A stretch of DNA of 64,000 bases from JAXMAZ01 sp046350115 (GCA_046350115.1 JAXMAZ010000002.1:806001-870000); one strand, 5' to 3'. Positions 30,842 through 40,738 are shown, numbered from the stretch's first letter. Notes: generated by a model from the sequence alone, not told the origin. A program made the numbers and translations.

Positions 30842-31036
30842 ATGCCCGATGACACCCCGGTAAGCTCTGCTGAGCAACTGAAGGCGGCCGTGCCTCCCCC
30901 GGACAATTGGCTCGTCAACTGTCTCCTCCCCGGAGCGAGTGAAACGGTCGTTATCACGGTCAAGAAATGCCGGGATGACGGCGGCGATCAGGTCGGCCCG
31001 CCGTTCCCGCCCCCGCCAGCCGCCGCTAAGTCGTAA
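30842..31036 (+). CDS. Small hypothetical protein (64 aa)
   Basis: MPDDTPVSSAEQLKAAVPPP at the start, then NWLVNCLLPGASETVVITVKKC and a Pro-rich end. Support is a GGAG 8-9 bases before the ATG, codon use like its neighbours, and position 46 bp after the kinase gene and before a terminator-like hairpin. The amphipathic middle could be a small binding module. No family is recognised. Confidence 0.45.
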   Translation: MPDDTPVSSAEQLKAAVPPPDNWLVNCLLPGASETVVITVKKCRDDGGDQVGPPFPPPPAAAKS

Positions 31037-31055
31037 CTCGTCGTCCGGCCACCCA

Positions 31056-31103
31056 GGGACGGGCGTTCCGGCGACCAATCGGTTGGCCCCGGACGCTCGT
31101 CCC
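31056..31103. terminator. Terminator-like hairpin after the sigma/kinase unit
   Basis: GGGACGGGCGTTCCGG pairs imperfectly with CCGGACGCTCGTCCC, with an inner CCAA/TTGG stem. It lies in the 348-bp gap 31037-31384; the rest of that gap shows only AT-richer sequence near 31185-31200 (CTACAAAAAA) that may be part of the promoter for the next operon. Confidence 0.45.
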
Positions 31104-31384
31104 ACCCTGCAAGATCGGTCGCGGAACAGATTTCACCGCCGCATTCTCGTCCCCTCGTGCTGGGCCGGCCCGGTCGGGCCGATTGTACTCGCTACAAAAA
31201 AGGGCGCTGGCCGGACGCACGCCCCTACTCGTCGCCACGACCGACTGCCTATTGTGTTTGAACTGGGCAATAGCCGCCCCTGGAATCAAGGGCGGGCCGG
31301 CGGGTTCCCGGCACACACCGGCCTTCCTGGGCGGTGTCGTGCCGGGGGACTCCTTCGACCATTCGGGTTACGGCGGATTGCGTG

Positions 31385-34300
31385 ATGACCGACCGACCGA
31401 CCGGCGTCAGCCGTGGCCACTCCGGGGCACGGCTTCCCGCCCCGCTCGCCCTGGGTCTTGCGGCCGTGGTGCTGTTCTTCGTCGCGGCGGGGGGCGTCGC
31501 GTACTGGAACGTCAGCGCGCTCATGGGTAATACCCGGCTCACGACTCACACCCACGACGTCCTTACGGCCCTGGATGACGTACTGGCCCTGATAAAGGAC
31601 GCGGAGACCGGCCAGCGGGGGTTCGTCATCACCGGGGATCCCCAGTACCTGGACCCGTACAACGCGGCGGTGGCCCGGATCGACGCCCGGCTGGCCGATC
31701 TGGAGCGGCTGACCGCTGACAACCCGGACCACCAAGCCCGGCTGCCGGCCCTGCGGGAGTCTGTCGCGGCCCGGGAGAAGCAGTTCGCCGACGTGGTCGT
31801 CGCCCGGCGGGACCGGGGGTTCGAGGCGGCCCGGGCGATCATCGCGACCGACCGCGGGCGGACGGCCATGGAGGCGATCCGGACCCAGGTGGAGTCGATG
31901 GAGCAGGCCGAGCGGGGGATCCGGTCCAGGCGGCTCGACGAAATGGAGGCGGCCTACCGGGTGGCGGTCGGGAGCGGGATCGTGACCGGGCTGCTCGGGG
32001 TCGCCCTGTCCGGCGCGGTCGGACATCTGGTGCGGCGGAGCGTGATCACCCAGCAGCGGCAGGACTGGCTCCGGTCCGGCCAGGTCGGACTGTCCGCGGC
32101 TATGACCGGGGACAAACGGCTCGACCAGGTCGGCGACGAGTCGCTCCGGTTCCTGGCCGAGTACCTGGACGCCCACGCCGCGGCGTTTTACGCCCAGGAC
32201 GGCAAGGCGTACCGGCGGGTGGCGACCTACGGGGTGCCGGCCGACGGCGGGACGCCGGAGGGGTTCGCCGCCGGGGACGGGCTGCTCGGGCAGGCGGTAA
32301 AGGACGCCCGCACGTTCGTCGTGCGGGACGTGCCGGACGGCTACCTCACCCTCGGCTCGGCCCTCGGCCGGGGCACCCCGCGCCACCTGGCGATCTCGCC
32401 GGTCACCGCCGACGGGGTCGTGACCGGGGTGATGGAGTTCGGCTTCGTCCACCCGGTCGCCGACCAGACCACGGCCCTGCTCGCCCAGGCCGCCGAACTC
32501 GTCGGCACGGCGGCCCGGTCGGCGAACTACCGGGCGCACCTGCAGAACCTGCTCGACGAGACACAACGGCAGGCCGAAGAGCTTCAGGCCCAGCAGGAAG
32601 AGTTGCGGGTGTCGAACGAGGAGCTGGAGGAGCAGGGCCGCGCGTTGCGGGAGTCCCAGTCCCGGCTGGAACAGCAGCAGGCCGAGCTGGAGCAGACCAA
32701 CGCCCACCTGGAGGAGCAGACGCAACTTCTGGAGGCCGAGCGGGACGCCGTGACCCGGGCCAAGGAGGCGCTCCAGCTCCAGGCCGGGGAGCTGGAGCGG
32801 GCCAGCCGGTACAAGTCGGACTTCCTGGCCAACATGTCGCACGAACTCCGCACCCCGCTCAACTCGTCCCTCATCCTGGCGAAGCTGCTGGCCGACAACC
32901 CGCAGGGGAACCTGAGTGGCGAGCAGGTGCGGTACGCCGAGACCATCCAGGCGGCCGGGAACGACCTGCTCACGCTCATCAACGACATCCTCGACCTGTC
33001 GAAGATCGAGGCCGGGCACATGGAGGTCCGGCCGGAGCCGGTGCGGGTGAAGCAACTGGCGGACGACCTGGCCCGGATCTTCGAGCCGGTCGCCGGGCAG
33101 AAGGGGCTGGGGTTCGCGGTGCGGCTCGCCCCCGACTGCCCGGAAACGCTCGACACCGACCGCCAGCGGCTGGAACAAGTGTTGAAGAACCTGCTGTCGA
33201 ACGCGCTGAAGTTCACCGAGAAAGGGGAGGTGGAGCTGACCGTCGGCCGGGCGGCCGACGGGCGGGTAGCGTTCGCCGTCCGGGACACGGGGATCGGTAT
33301 TGCCGAACACCAGCGGAAGGTGGTGTTCGAGGCGTTCCGCCAGGCCGACGGGACGACCAACCGGAAGTACGGCGGGACCGGGCTTGGGCTGTCCATCTCC
33401 CGTGAGCTGGTGCGGCTGCTGGGCGGGGAGATCCGGCTCGACAGTGCGCCCGGCCAGGGCAGCACGTTCACCGTCGCGCTCCCAGTGGCCTACGACCCGG
33501 CCAAGGTCAGACCGCGTGCCGAGCCGGCGGGTGGTCCCCGGCCGCCGGTCGCCCGTCCGGCGGCCGAGGCGAAGGCGCTGGCCGCCCCGCCGCCGGCCGT
33601 CCCCCGACCGCGGCGGATCCCGGACGACCGCGAGCAGTTGACCGGGGACCGCCGGGTCATCCTGGTGGTGGAGGACGACGAGCCGTTCGCCCGGATCGTG
33701 TACGACCTGGCCCGGGAGCTCGGATTCCAGTGCCTGGTCGCGACCACCGCCGAGGAGGCGGTCGCCGTCGCCGCCCAGTACCGGCCGAGCGCGGTGGTGT
33801 TGGACGTGGGCCTGCCCGACCACTCCGGGCTGTCGGTGCTGGACCGGCTGAAGCACGACGCCCGGACCCGGCACATCCCGGTCCACGTCGTCTCCGCCGG
33901 GGAGTACGCCGAGACGGCCCTCGCCCTCGGGGCCGTCGGGTACATGCTCAAGCCGGTGAAGCGGGAGCAACTGACGCAGGCGCTGCAGCGGCTGGAGACC
34001 CGGCTGGAGCAGCGGCTGCGGCGGGTGCTGATCGTCGAGGACGACCCGGTCCAGCGGGACAGCGTGCAGCAACTGCTCGCCGCCCGGGACGTGGAGACGG
34101 TCGGGGCGGCGACCGCGGCCGAGTGCCTGGACCGGCTTCGGTCGGCCACCTTCGACTGTATGGTGCTCGACCTGTCGTTGCCGGACGCGTCCGGGTACGC
34201 CCTGCTCGAAACCCTCAGCCGGGAAGACGCGTACTCGTTCCCGCCGGTGATCGTGTACACCGGCCGGGAGCTGTCGGCCGACGAGGAGCAGCGGCTGCGG

Positions 34301-34837
34301 AAGTACTCGAAGTCTATCATCATCAAGGGGGCGAAAAGCCCTGAGCGGCTGCTCGACGAGGTGACGCTGTTCCTCCACCAGGTGGTGGCCGAGCTGCCGC
34401 CGGAGCGGCAGAAAATGCTGGAGCAGGCCCGGAGCCGCGACGCCGCCCTGGAGGGCCGGCGGATCCTCGTCGCCGAGGACGACGTCCGCAACGTGTTCGC
34501 CCTGACCAGCATCCTGGAGCCGCGGGGGGCGACGGTCCAGATCGCCCGCAACGGCCGGGAGGCGCTCGACGCCCTGGAGCGGTCGCTCGCCGACCCGGCG
34601 GGTAAGATCGACCTGGTGCTCATGGACGTGATGATGCCGGAGATGGACGGGGTGACGGCCATCCGCGAGATCCGCAAGCGGGACGTGTGGAAGCGGCTGC
34701 CGGTCATCGCCCTGACGGCCAAGGCAATGAAGGACGACCAGGAGCAGTGCCTGGCGGCCGGGGCGAACGACTACATGGCCAAGCCCCTGGACGTGGAGAA
34801 GCTGCTCTCCCTGGTCCGCGTGTGGATGCCGAGGTAA
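31385..34837 (+). CDS. CHASE3-GAF hybrid histidine kinase with three receiver domains
   Basis: A 1,150-residue membrane kinase. A first helix (about 18-40) and second (about 195-220) bracket a CHASE3 sensor domain (DAETGQRGFVITGDPQYLDPY). A GAF domain (about 235-395), a Gln/Glu-rich coiled coil (about 395-480) and the HisKA His486 in NMSHELRTPLNSS follow, then an HATPase (NLLSNALKFTEKGEV, DTGIGI, GTGLGLSIS). Three REC domains end the protein, with Asp in VVLDVGLPD, MVLDLSLPD and VLMDVMMPEMDG. It is a multistep phosphorelay protein. It heads an operon with cheR, cheB and another kinase. ATG at 31385. Confidence 0.93.
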   Translation: MTDRPTGVSRGHSGARLPAPLALGLAAVVLFFVAAGGVAYWNVSALMGNTRLTTHTHDVLTALDDVLALIKDAETGQRGFVITGDPQYLDPYNAAVARIDARLADLERLTADNPDHQARLPALRESVAAREKQFADVVVARRDRGFEAARAIIATDRGRTAMEAIRTQVESMEQAERGIRSRRLDEMEAAYRVAVGSGIVTGLLGVALSGAVGHLVRRSVITQQRQDWLRSGQVGLSAAMTGDKRLDQVGDESLRFLAEYLDAHAAAFYAQDGKAYRRVATYGVPADGGTPEGFAAGDGLLGQAVKDARTFVVRDVPDGYLTLGSALGRGTPRHLAISPVTADGVVTGVMEFGFVHPVADQTTALLAQAAELVGTAARSANYRAHLQNLLDETQRQAEELQAQQEELRVSNEELEEQGRALRESQSRLEQQQAELEQTNAHLEEQTQLLEAERDAVTRAKEALQLQAGELERASRYKSDFLANMSHELRTPLNSSLILAKLLADNPQGNLSGEQVRYAETIQAAGNDLLTLINDILDLSKIEAGHMEVRPEPVRVKQLADDLARIFEPVAGQKGLGFAVRLAPDCPETLDTDRQRLEQVLKNLLSNALKFTEKGEVELTVGRAADGRVAFAVRDTGIGIAEHQRKVVFEAFRQADGTTNRKYGGTGLGLSISRELVRLLGGEIRLDSAPGQGSTFTVALPVAYDPAKVRPRAEPAGGPRPPVARPAAEAKALAAPPPAVPRPRRIPDDREQLTGDRRVILVVEDDEPFARIVYDLARELGFQCLVATTAEEAVAVAAQYRPSAVVLDVGLPDHSGLSVLDRLKHDARTRHIPVHVVSAGEYAETALALGAVGYMLKPVKREQLTQALQRLETRLEQRLRRVLIVEDDPVQRDSVQQLLAARDVETVGAATAAECLDRLRSATFDCMVLDLSLPDASGYALLETLSREDAYSFPPVIVYTGRELSADEEQRLRKYSKSIIIKGAKSPERLLDEVTLFLHQVVAELPPERQKMLEQARSRDAALEGRRILVAEDDVRNVFALTSILEPRGATVQIARNGREALDALERSLADPAGKIDLVLMDVMMPEMDGVTAIREIRKRDVWKRLPVIALTAKAMKDDQEQCLAAGANDYMAKPLDVEKLLSLVRVWMPR

Positions 34838-34848
34838 GGGGGCGGGGC

Positions 34849-35676
34849 GTGCGGGACCGGACCGAGGACATCGAGCTGAGGCTGCTGCTGGACGCCGTCT
34901 ACCGGACGTACCACTACGACTTCCGGGGGTACTCGCACGCGTCCCTCAAGCGGCGGCTGTCCCAGGCCCGGGAGCGGTTCGGCTGCCGCAGCTTCTCCCA
35001 GCTCCAGGACCGGGTGCTGCACGAGCCGGCCGTCCTGCCGCACCTGCTCGGATACCTGACCGTGCAGGTGAGCGAGCTGTTCCGCGACCCGGCATACTTC
35101 CTCGCGGTCCGCGAGCAGGTAGTCCCCCACCTGCGAACCTACCCGTCGCTCAAGGTGTGGGTCGCCGGGTGCAGCGCGGGGGAGGAGCTGTACTCGCTGG
35201 CCATCCTGTTCCGCGAAGAGGGGCTGGAGGACCGCACCCTGTTCTACGGCACCGACATCAACCCCGAGGCGCTGGCCCGGGCCGAGGCCGGGGTGTACGA
35301 GGCGGACCGCATCCCGCTATTCACCGAGAACCACCGGCGGGCGGGGGGGAAGTCGTCCCTGTCCGACTACTACACGGCGGCCTACGGGGGGGCGGTGTTC
35401 GACAAGACCCTCCGGCGGCGGGCCGTATTCTCCGACCACAGTTTGGTGACCGATCAGGTGTTCGCCGAGGTGCAGCTCGTGTCCTGCCGGAACGTGCTCA
35501 TCTACTTCGACCGGGAGCTTCAGGACCGGGCGGTCGGGCTGTTCAAGGACTCGCTCGTGCGGAAGGGGTTCCTCGGCCTCGGGGCCAAGGAGAGCCTGCG
35601 GTTCTCGGCCCACGCCGCCGCCTTCACCGAGTTCGCCCGGGACGAGCGGATCTACCAGAAGCGGGGGGATCTGTGA
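34849..35676 (+). CDS. cheR: CheR-type protein methyltransferase
   Basis: A 275-residue SAM-dependent methyltransferase of the CheR family. The N-terminal helical domain has YRTYHYDFRGYSHASLKRRL and FRDPAYF. The SAM domain shows VWVAGCSAGEELYSLAI, YGTDINPEAL and VSCRNVLIYFD. CheR methylates glutamates of chemoreceptors, but no receptor gene is nearby, so the target may be one of the two neighbouring kinases. The GTG start at 34849, 11 bases after the kinase stop, has an AAGGGGGCGGGG stretch before it. Its TGA overlaps the cheB GTG. Confidence 0.9.
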   Translation: MRDRTEDIELRLLLDAVYRTYHYDFRGYSHASLKRRLSQARERFGCRSFSQLQDRVLHEPAVLPHLLGYLTVQVSELFRDPAYFLAVREQVVPHLRTYPSLKVWVAGCSAGEELYSLAILFREEGLEDRTLFYGTDINPEALARAEAGVYEADRIPLFTENHRRAGGKSSLSDYYTAAYGGAVFDKTLRRRAVFSDHSLVTDQVFAEVQLVSCRNVLIYFDRELQDRAVGLFKDSLVRKGFLGLGAKESLRFSAHAAAFTEFARDERIYQKRGDL

Positions 35677-36278
35677 CACACCCAGGGGCCACGCCCGGCG
35701 CCCCCATCACCCCGGCCGAAGCGGTCGTCATCGGCGCCTCGGCCGGGGCGCTCGACGCGCTGTCGGCCATACTGCCGGCCCTCCCCGACCGATACCCGCT
35801 ACCGGTGTTCGTCGTCGTCCACCTGCCGGCCGACAAGAAGAGCGTGATGGCCGACCTGTTCCGGGCGAAGTGCCGGGTGGCAGTGAAGGAGGCCGAAGAC
35901 AAGGAGCCGGTGGCCGCCGGCACGGTGTACTTCGCCCCCCCGGACTACCACCTGTTGGTCGAGCCGGACCGGCGGCTGTCCCTGTCGAACGAGGAGCCGG
36001 TGCTGTACTCGCGGCCGTCCATCGACGTGCTGTTCGAGTCGGCCGCGGACGCCTACGGGGCGGGGCTGGTCGGGGTCGTCCTCACCGGCGCGAGCGCGGA
36101 CGGGGCGCGGGGGCTGAAGGCCGTGTGCGAGGCCGGGGGCACCCCCGTCGTGCAAGACCCGGCCACCGCCCACTCGGTCGCCATGCCGCAGGCGGCGATC
36201 GTTGCCTGCCCGGGGGCGGCGGTCCTCACCCTGGAGCAGATCGCCGCTCGCCTCACACAGCTCGGGGGCGCGACATGA
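35673..36278 (+). CDS. cheB: CheB-type protein-glutamate methylesterase (catalytic domain only)
   Basis: A 201-residue CheB esterase domain. Ser in VVIGASAGALDAL, His in FVVVHLPAD and Asp in LTGASADGARGLK make the triad, and MPQAAI is also typical. The regulatory receiver domain of classical CheB is missing, so phosphorylation must be handled elsewhere. The GTG start overlaps the cheR stop and its TGA overlaps the ATG of the next kinase (ATGA). This tight coupling suggests that a methylation cycle acts within a non-motility signalling pathway. Confidence 0.92.
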   Translation: MTHPGATPGAPITPAEAVVIGASAGALDALSAILPALPDRYPLPVFVVVHLPADKKSVMADLFRAKCRVAVKEAEDKEPVAAGTVYFAPPDYHLLVEPDRRLSLSNEEPVLYSRPSIDVLFESAADAYGAGLVGVVLTGASADGARGLKAVCEAGGTPVVQDPATAHSVAMPQAAIVACPGAAVLTLEQIAARLTQLGGAT

Positions 36279-37891
36279 GCCAGGCGGCCCCGGTCCACTT
36301 CCTGCTGGTCGACGACCTGGAGGAAAACCTGATCGCCCTCGACGGCCTGCTCCGTCGGGACGGGCTGGTGCTCCTCAAGGCCCGGTCCGGCCCGGAGGCG
36401 CTGGAGCTTCTGCTCACGCACGAGGTGGCGCTGGCCCTGATCGACGTGCAGATGCCGGACATGAACGGGTTCGAGCTGGCCGAGCTGATGCGGGGGACGG
36501 AGCGGACCCGGCGGGTTCCGATCATCTTCCTGACCGCCGGCGACCCGGACCGGACGCGGCGGTTCCGCGGGTACGACGCCGGGGCGGTCGACTTCCTCAC
36601 CAAGCCGATCGAGCCGCACGTCCTGCGGAGCAAGGCGGACGTCTTCTTCGACCTCTGGCGGGAGCGGCATGAGGTGGCCCGGCAGCGGGACGAACTCCGG
36701 GCGGCCACCGCCGAGAACGCCCGCCTGCTGGCCGAAACCCGTCGGACGGCCGACGCGTTGAAGGAGGCGGACCGGCGGAAGGACGAGTTCCTGGCCACCC
36801 TCGCCCACGAACTGCGGAACCCGCTCGCCCCGCTCGCCAACGGCCTCCAACTGATGCGGCTGTCCCAGGCCCCGGAGGTCGTCGCCCGGGCCAGGGGGAT
36901 GATGGAGCGTCAGCTCGGCCACCTGGTGCGGCTGGTGGACGACCTGCTGGACATCTCCCGGGTGACGAGCGGGAAGGTCCGGCTGCGGCCCGAGGCGATC
37001 GACCTGCGGGCGGCGGTCGAGGCGGCGGTCGAGACCAGCCGCCCGCAGGTCGAGGCCGGCCGGCACGCGCTCGAGGTCCGGCTCCCGGACCACCCGCTCC
37101 CGCTCCACGCCGACCCCATGAGGGTCTCCCAGGTGGTGGCCAACCTGCTGACCAACGCGGCCAAGTACACGCCCGACGGCGGGCGGATCACGGTCACGGC
37201 CGACCGGGAGGGGGGCCGGGCCGTCGTCCGGGTCGCCGACACCGGGATCGGGATCCCGGCGGACATGCTGCCGCGGGTGTTCGACCTGTTCACCCAGGTG
37301 GGCAAGCACCTGGACCGGGCGCAGGGCGGGCTGGGGATCGGGCTGGCGCTGGTGAAACGGCTGGTCGAGATGCACGGCGGCGAGGTCACGGCCGAGAGCG
37401 CCGGGGCCGGGCACGGGAGCACGTTCACGGTCCGCCTTCTACTGGCTGACCCTGGCCAGGCCGAGGGCGGCGGGGGCGGGCAGGAGGGGTCGGCCGCCGG
37501 TGCCGCGCCACGGCCCCGCGGCCGGCGGGTGCTGGTGGTCGACGACAACACCGACGCGGCCGAGAGCCTGGCCATGCTGCTCGGGCTGTCCGGGCACGAG
37601 ACGGCGGTCGCCTACGACGGGCCGACGGCCGTGGCGATGGCCCGGACGTACCACCCCGACGTGGTGTTCCTCGACATCGGACTGCCGGGGATGAGCGGGT
37701 ACGAAGTGGCCCGGTCGCTGCGGGCCGACGGGTGTGGTCCGGGGACCGTTCTCGTCGCGCTCACCGGCTGGGGGTCCGACGACGACCGCCGGCAGTCCCG
37801 GGCGGCCGGGTTCGACTACCACCTGACGAAGCCGGTGGACGGCACGCAACTCGACGCCCTGTTCGCCGCGATCGGCACCGACCGCCGTTGA
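36275..37891 (+). CDS. REC-HisKA-HATPase-REC hybrid kinase (soluble)
   Basis: A 538-residue cytoplasmic kinase. The first receiver (HFLLVDDLEENLIALDG, Asp in ALIDVQMPDMNG, Lys in LTKPIEP) precedes a coiled coil. HisKA His178 lies in LAHELRNPLAPL, and the HATPase in NLLTNAAKYTPDGG, DTGIGI and GGLGIGLALVK. A second receiver (VLVVDDNTDAAES, FLDIGLPGMSG, HLTKPVD) ends it. No membrane helix, so it probably takes signals through its first receiver, perhaps from the operon's first kinase. The ATG overlaps the cheB stop. Its kinase-receiver half resembles that of the kinase at 56301. Confidence 0.93.
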   Translation: MSQAAPVHFLLVDDLEENLIALDGLLRRDGLVLLKARSGPEALELLLTHEVALALIDVQMPDMNGFELAELMRGTERTRRVPIIFLTAGDPDRTRRFRGYDAGAVDFLTKPIEPHVLRSKADVFFDLWRERHEVARQRDELRAATAENARLLAETRRTADALKEADRRKDEFLATLAHELRNPLAPLANGLQLMRLSQAPEVVARARGMMERQLGHLVRLVDDLLDISRVTSGKVRLRPEAIDLRAAVEAAVETSRPQVEAGRHALEVRLPDHPLPLHADPMRVSQVVANLLTNAAKYTPDGGRITVTADREGGRAVVRVADTGIGIPADMLPRVFDLFTQVGKHLDRAQGGLGIGLALVKRLVEMHGGEVTAESAGAGHGSTFTVRLLLADPGQAEGGGGGQEGSAAGAAPRPRGRRVLVVDDNTDAAESLAMLLGLSGHETAVAYDGPTAVAMARTYHPDVVFLDIGLPGMSGYEVARSLRADGCGPGTVLVALTGWGSDDDRRQSRAAGFDYHLTKPVDGTQLDALFAAIGTDRR

Positions 37892-38007
37892 CGCCCGGTG
37901 CCGTCAGCGGGTTGCACGGTTGGCCGGACACACGCCCTCGATTACAGTGTCAGCCGTTCCAGGCGAGCCGGCCGGACCGGCCCGCAGGTCAAGCTAGGTG
38001 TGGTCGG

Positions 38008-39384
38008 ATGTCTACCAGCCAGCGGTGCGGTTGGGCCGCCCTTCTTCTACTCGCCTCCTCGACCCCCAGCGTCGGGGCGGAACTGCCGCCTCGGCCCAAC
38101 ATCGTCGTCTTCCTGGCCGACGACCTGGGGTACGCCGACTGCTCGCCGTTCGGCGGGGCAGAGGTGTCGACGCCGAGCATGGCCCGGCTGGCGAAGGCCG
38201 GGAAGGCGTTCACCCACGCCTTCGTGTCCTCGCCGAGTTGCGCGCCGAGCCGGGCCGCCCTGCTCACCGGCCTCGACCCGATGCGGAACGGGGCGATGCT
38301 CAACCACAGCCGGCCGAAGGCCGGGGTGAAGACGTGGCCGGCGTACTTCCGCACCCTCGGGTACGAGGTGGCCGCCGTCGGCAAGGTGGCCCACTACGCC
38401 CAGGTGACGGAGTACGGGTTCGACCACGCCAGCCACTACAAGTACCACGAAGACACCTGTGTGGCGGAGGCGGTGAAGTGGCTGGCCGCCCGGAAGCCGG
38501 GCAAGCCGCTGTGCCTGCTGGTCGGCACCAACTGGCCGCACGTGCCCTGGCCGAAGGCATCTGCGATCCCCGTCGCCGCGGTCCCGCCGACGCTTGTGGA
38601 CACGGCGGAGACCCGTGCCGCCCGCAGCCGGTATCTGGCGGCGGTGGCGAACGCCGACCGCGACCTCGGCCTGGTGTACGACGCGGCGGCGAAGCACCTC
38701 GGCCCGGACCTGCTGTTCGCGTTCACCGCCGACCACGGCTCCCAGTTCCCGTTCGGCAAGTGGAACTGCTACGACGCGGGGGTCCGCACCCCGCTGATCG
38801 TCGTGTGGCCGGGGCGGGTGAAGCCGGACACCCGCACCGCCGCGATGGTCGGCTGGATCGACCTGCTACCCACGCTCCTGGCGGCGGCCGGCGGGGCGGC
38901 ACCGGCGTCGCTCAGCGGCACCTCGTTCCTCGGCGTGCTGACTGGGACGGCCGACGCCCACCGGGACAAGCTGTTCTTCACCCACAGCGGGGACGGGGCG
39001 ATGAACCGCTACCCGATCCGGGCCGTCCGCACCGCCGGCTGGAAGTACGTCCGCAACCTCGACTCGGCGGCCGAACACCATACGCATGTGGACAAGGGGA
39101 ACGAGGCGGCTGACGGTCGGCGGTACTGGGACTCGTGGGTGGCCAAGGCGAAGACCGACCCGGCCGCGGCGGCCGTGGTCCGGCGGTATCACACCCGCCC
39201 GGCCGAGGAGCTGTACGACCTGGCCGCCGACCCGTGGGAGCTGACCAACCTGGCCGCCGAGCCGAAACACGCCGACCGACTGAAGGCACTGCGGGCCGAC
39301 CTGGACGCCTGGATGACGGCGAACGGTGACAACGGCCTGGCGACCGAGAAGGCTCTTCCCGACCCCCGCCCAAACAAGAAGTGA
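38008..39384 (+). CDS. Sulfatase 1
   Basis: A 458-residue type I sulfatase, exported by a Sec signal (residues 1-24). Metal ligands LADDLGYADCSPFGG are followed by the active-site Cys78 in SCAPSRAALLTG, to be turned into formylglycine by a separate enzyme, and by AVGKVAHY and FTADHGSQFP. It hydrolyses a sulfate ester, probably on an algal-type polysaccharide; substrate unknown. The motif CAPSR resembles choline-sulfatase/iduronate-sulfatase-like classes more than its two neighbours' CSPTR. Its TGA overlaps the next gene's GTG. Confidence 0.92.
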   Translation: MSTSQRCGWAALLLLASSTPSVGAELPPRPNIVVFLADDLGYADCSPFGGAEVSTPSMARLAKAGKAFTHAFVSSPSCAPSRAALLTGLDPMRNGAMLNHSRPKAGVKTWPAYFRTLGYEVAAVGKVAHYAQVTEYGFDHASHYKYHEDTCVAEAVKWLAARKPGKPLCLLVGTNWPHVPWPKASAIPVAAVPPTLVDTAETRAARSRYLAAVANADRDLGLVYDAAAKHLGPDLLFAFTADHGSQFPFGKWNCYDAGVRTPLIVVWPGRVKPDTRTAAMVGWIDLLPTLLAAAGGAAPASLSGTSFLGVLTGTADAHRDKLFFTHSGDGAMNRYPIRAVRTAGWKYVRNLDSAAEHHTHVDKGNEAADGRRYWDSWVAKAKTDPAAAAVVRRYHTRPAEELYDLAADPWELTNLAAEPKHADRLKALRADLDAWMTANGDNGLATEKALPDPRPNKK

Positions 39385-40706
39385 CCTCCGTGCGAACCGC
39401 CTCCTTCTTGCTGGTGCTGACTTGCGGCGGGCTGACCGCCGGCGAACCGGCCCGGAAGCCGAACGTCGTCGTCATCGTCGGCGACGACATAGGGTACGCC
39501 GACCTCGGCGCCCACGGGTGCAAGGACATCCCGACCCCCCACATTGACGTCCTGGCCCGGTCCGGGGTGCGGTTCACCAGCGGGTACGTGTCCGGCCCGT
39601 ACTGCTCGCCGACCCGGGCTGGCCTGCTGACCGGCCGCTACCAGACCCGGTTCGGGCACGAGTTCAACCCGGCCGGCGGCCCGAACCAGGGACTGCCGCT
39701 GACCGAGACGACGATGGCGGACCGCCTGAAGGGGGCCGGCTACCGGACCGCACTGATCGGCAAGTGGCACCTCGGCACCGGCCCCCGGCACCCGCTGAAG
39801 CGGGGGTTCGACGAGTTCTTCGGCTTCCTGGGCGGCGCGCACGACTACTTCAACCCGATGGGCGTGCTCCGTGGCACCGAGCCGGCCGGGGACCGGACGT
39901 ATCTGACGGACGCTCTCGCCCGGGAGGCGGTCGGGTTCATCGACCGGAACAAAGGCCGGCCGTTCTTCCTGTACCTGGCGTTCAACGCCGTCCACACCCC
40001 GATGCAGGCGGACGACCCGCGGCTGAGAAGGTTCGCCGCCGTCGCCGACCCGAAGCGGCGGACCTACGCGGCGATGATGTCCGCGATGGACGACGCGGTA
40101 GGCGAAGTCGTCAGGAAGCTGTCCGCCGAGTCCCTTGCGGAGAACACCCTGGTCGCCTTCCTTAGCGACAACGGCGGGCCGACGATGAGGGGGACGACGA
40201 TCAACGCCTCGGTGAACGTCCCGTTACGCGGGTCGAAGCGGACCACGCTCGAAGGCGGGGTGCGGGTGCCGTTCGTCCTGTCATGGCCGGGCCGTATCCC
40301 GGCCGGCAGGACCGACGACCGGCCGGTGATCCAGCTCGACCTGCTGCCGACCGCGCTGGCCGCGGCCGGGATCGAACCGCGGCCGGACTGGAAGCTGGAG
40401 GGCGTTGACCTGATGCCGTACCTGACCGGGAAGAACGCCGCTGCCCCGCACGACGCCCTGTTCTGGCGGTTCGGCAGTCAGATGGCGGTCCGGAAGGGGG
40501 ACTGGAAGCTGGTCAGGTACGACCTCGCCACCGAAGGCGGCACCGGCACGTCGGTGCCGAAGCTATACAACCTGAGAGATGACGTGGGCGAGGCGACCGA
40601 CCTGGCTGCGAAACATCCGGACCGGGTGGCGGCGTTGCAGGCCGCGTGGGACGCCTGGAACAAAGGGAATGTGCCGCCGCTGTGGAGCGGCAAGGCGAAG
40701 GACTGA
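39381..40706 (+). CDS. Sulfatase 2
   Basis: A 441-residue type I sulfatase with a Sec signal (about 1-22). GDDIGYADLGAHG, catalytic Cys75 in YCSPTRAGLLTGRY, LIGKWHLGTGPRHPLKRGFDEF (part) and FLSDNGGP are intact. The GTG at 39381 overlaps the stop of sulfatase 1 (GTGA); a second GTG at 39390 is a possible start with a shorter signal. It likely acts outside the cytoplasm with its neighbours on one sulfated glycan. Confidence 0.92.
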   Translation: MTSVRTASFLLVLTCGGLTAGEPARKPNVVVIVGDDIGYADLGAHGCKDIPTPHIDVLARSGVRFTSGYVSGPYCSPTRAGLLTGRYQTRFGHEFNPAGGPNQGLPLTETTMADRLKGAGYRTALIGKWHLGTGPRHPLKRGFDEFFGFLGGAHDYFNPMGVLRGTEPAGDRTYLTDALAREAVGFIDRNKGRPFFLYLAFNAVHTPMQADDPRLRRFAAVADPKRRTYAAMMSAMDDAVGEVVRKLSAESLAENTLVAFLSDNGGPTMRGTTINASVNVPLRGSKRTTLEGGVRVPFVLSWPGRIPAGRTDDRPVIQLDLLPTALAAAGIEPRPDWKLEGVDLMPYLTGKNAAAPHDALFWRFGSQMAVRKGDWKLVRYDLATEGGTGTSVPKLYNLRDDVGEATDLAAKHPDRVAALQAAWDAWNKGNVPPLWSGKAKD

Positions 40707-40738
40707 CAGCCGCTGCCAACCCCATGTAGGACCGGGCG

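Noticed and set aside
31286..34378. Minus-strand open frame of about 1,000 codons opposite the hybrid kinase
   Set aside because: No family motifs and composition typical of a reverse-strand shadow; the plus strand shows complete CHASE3, kinase and receiver domains.
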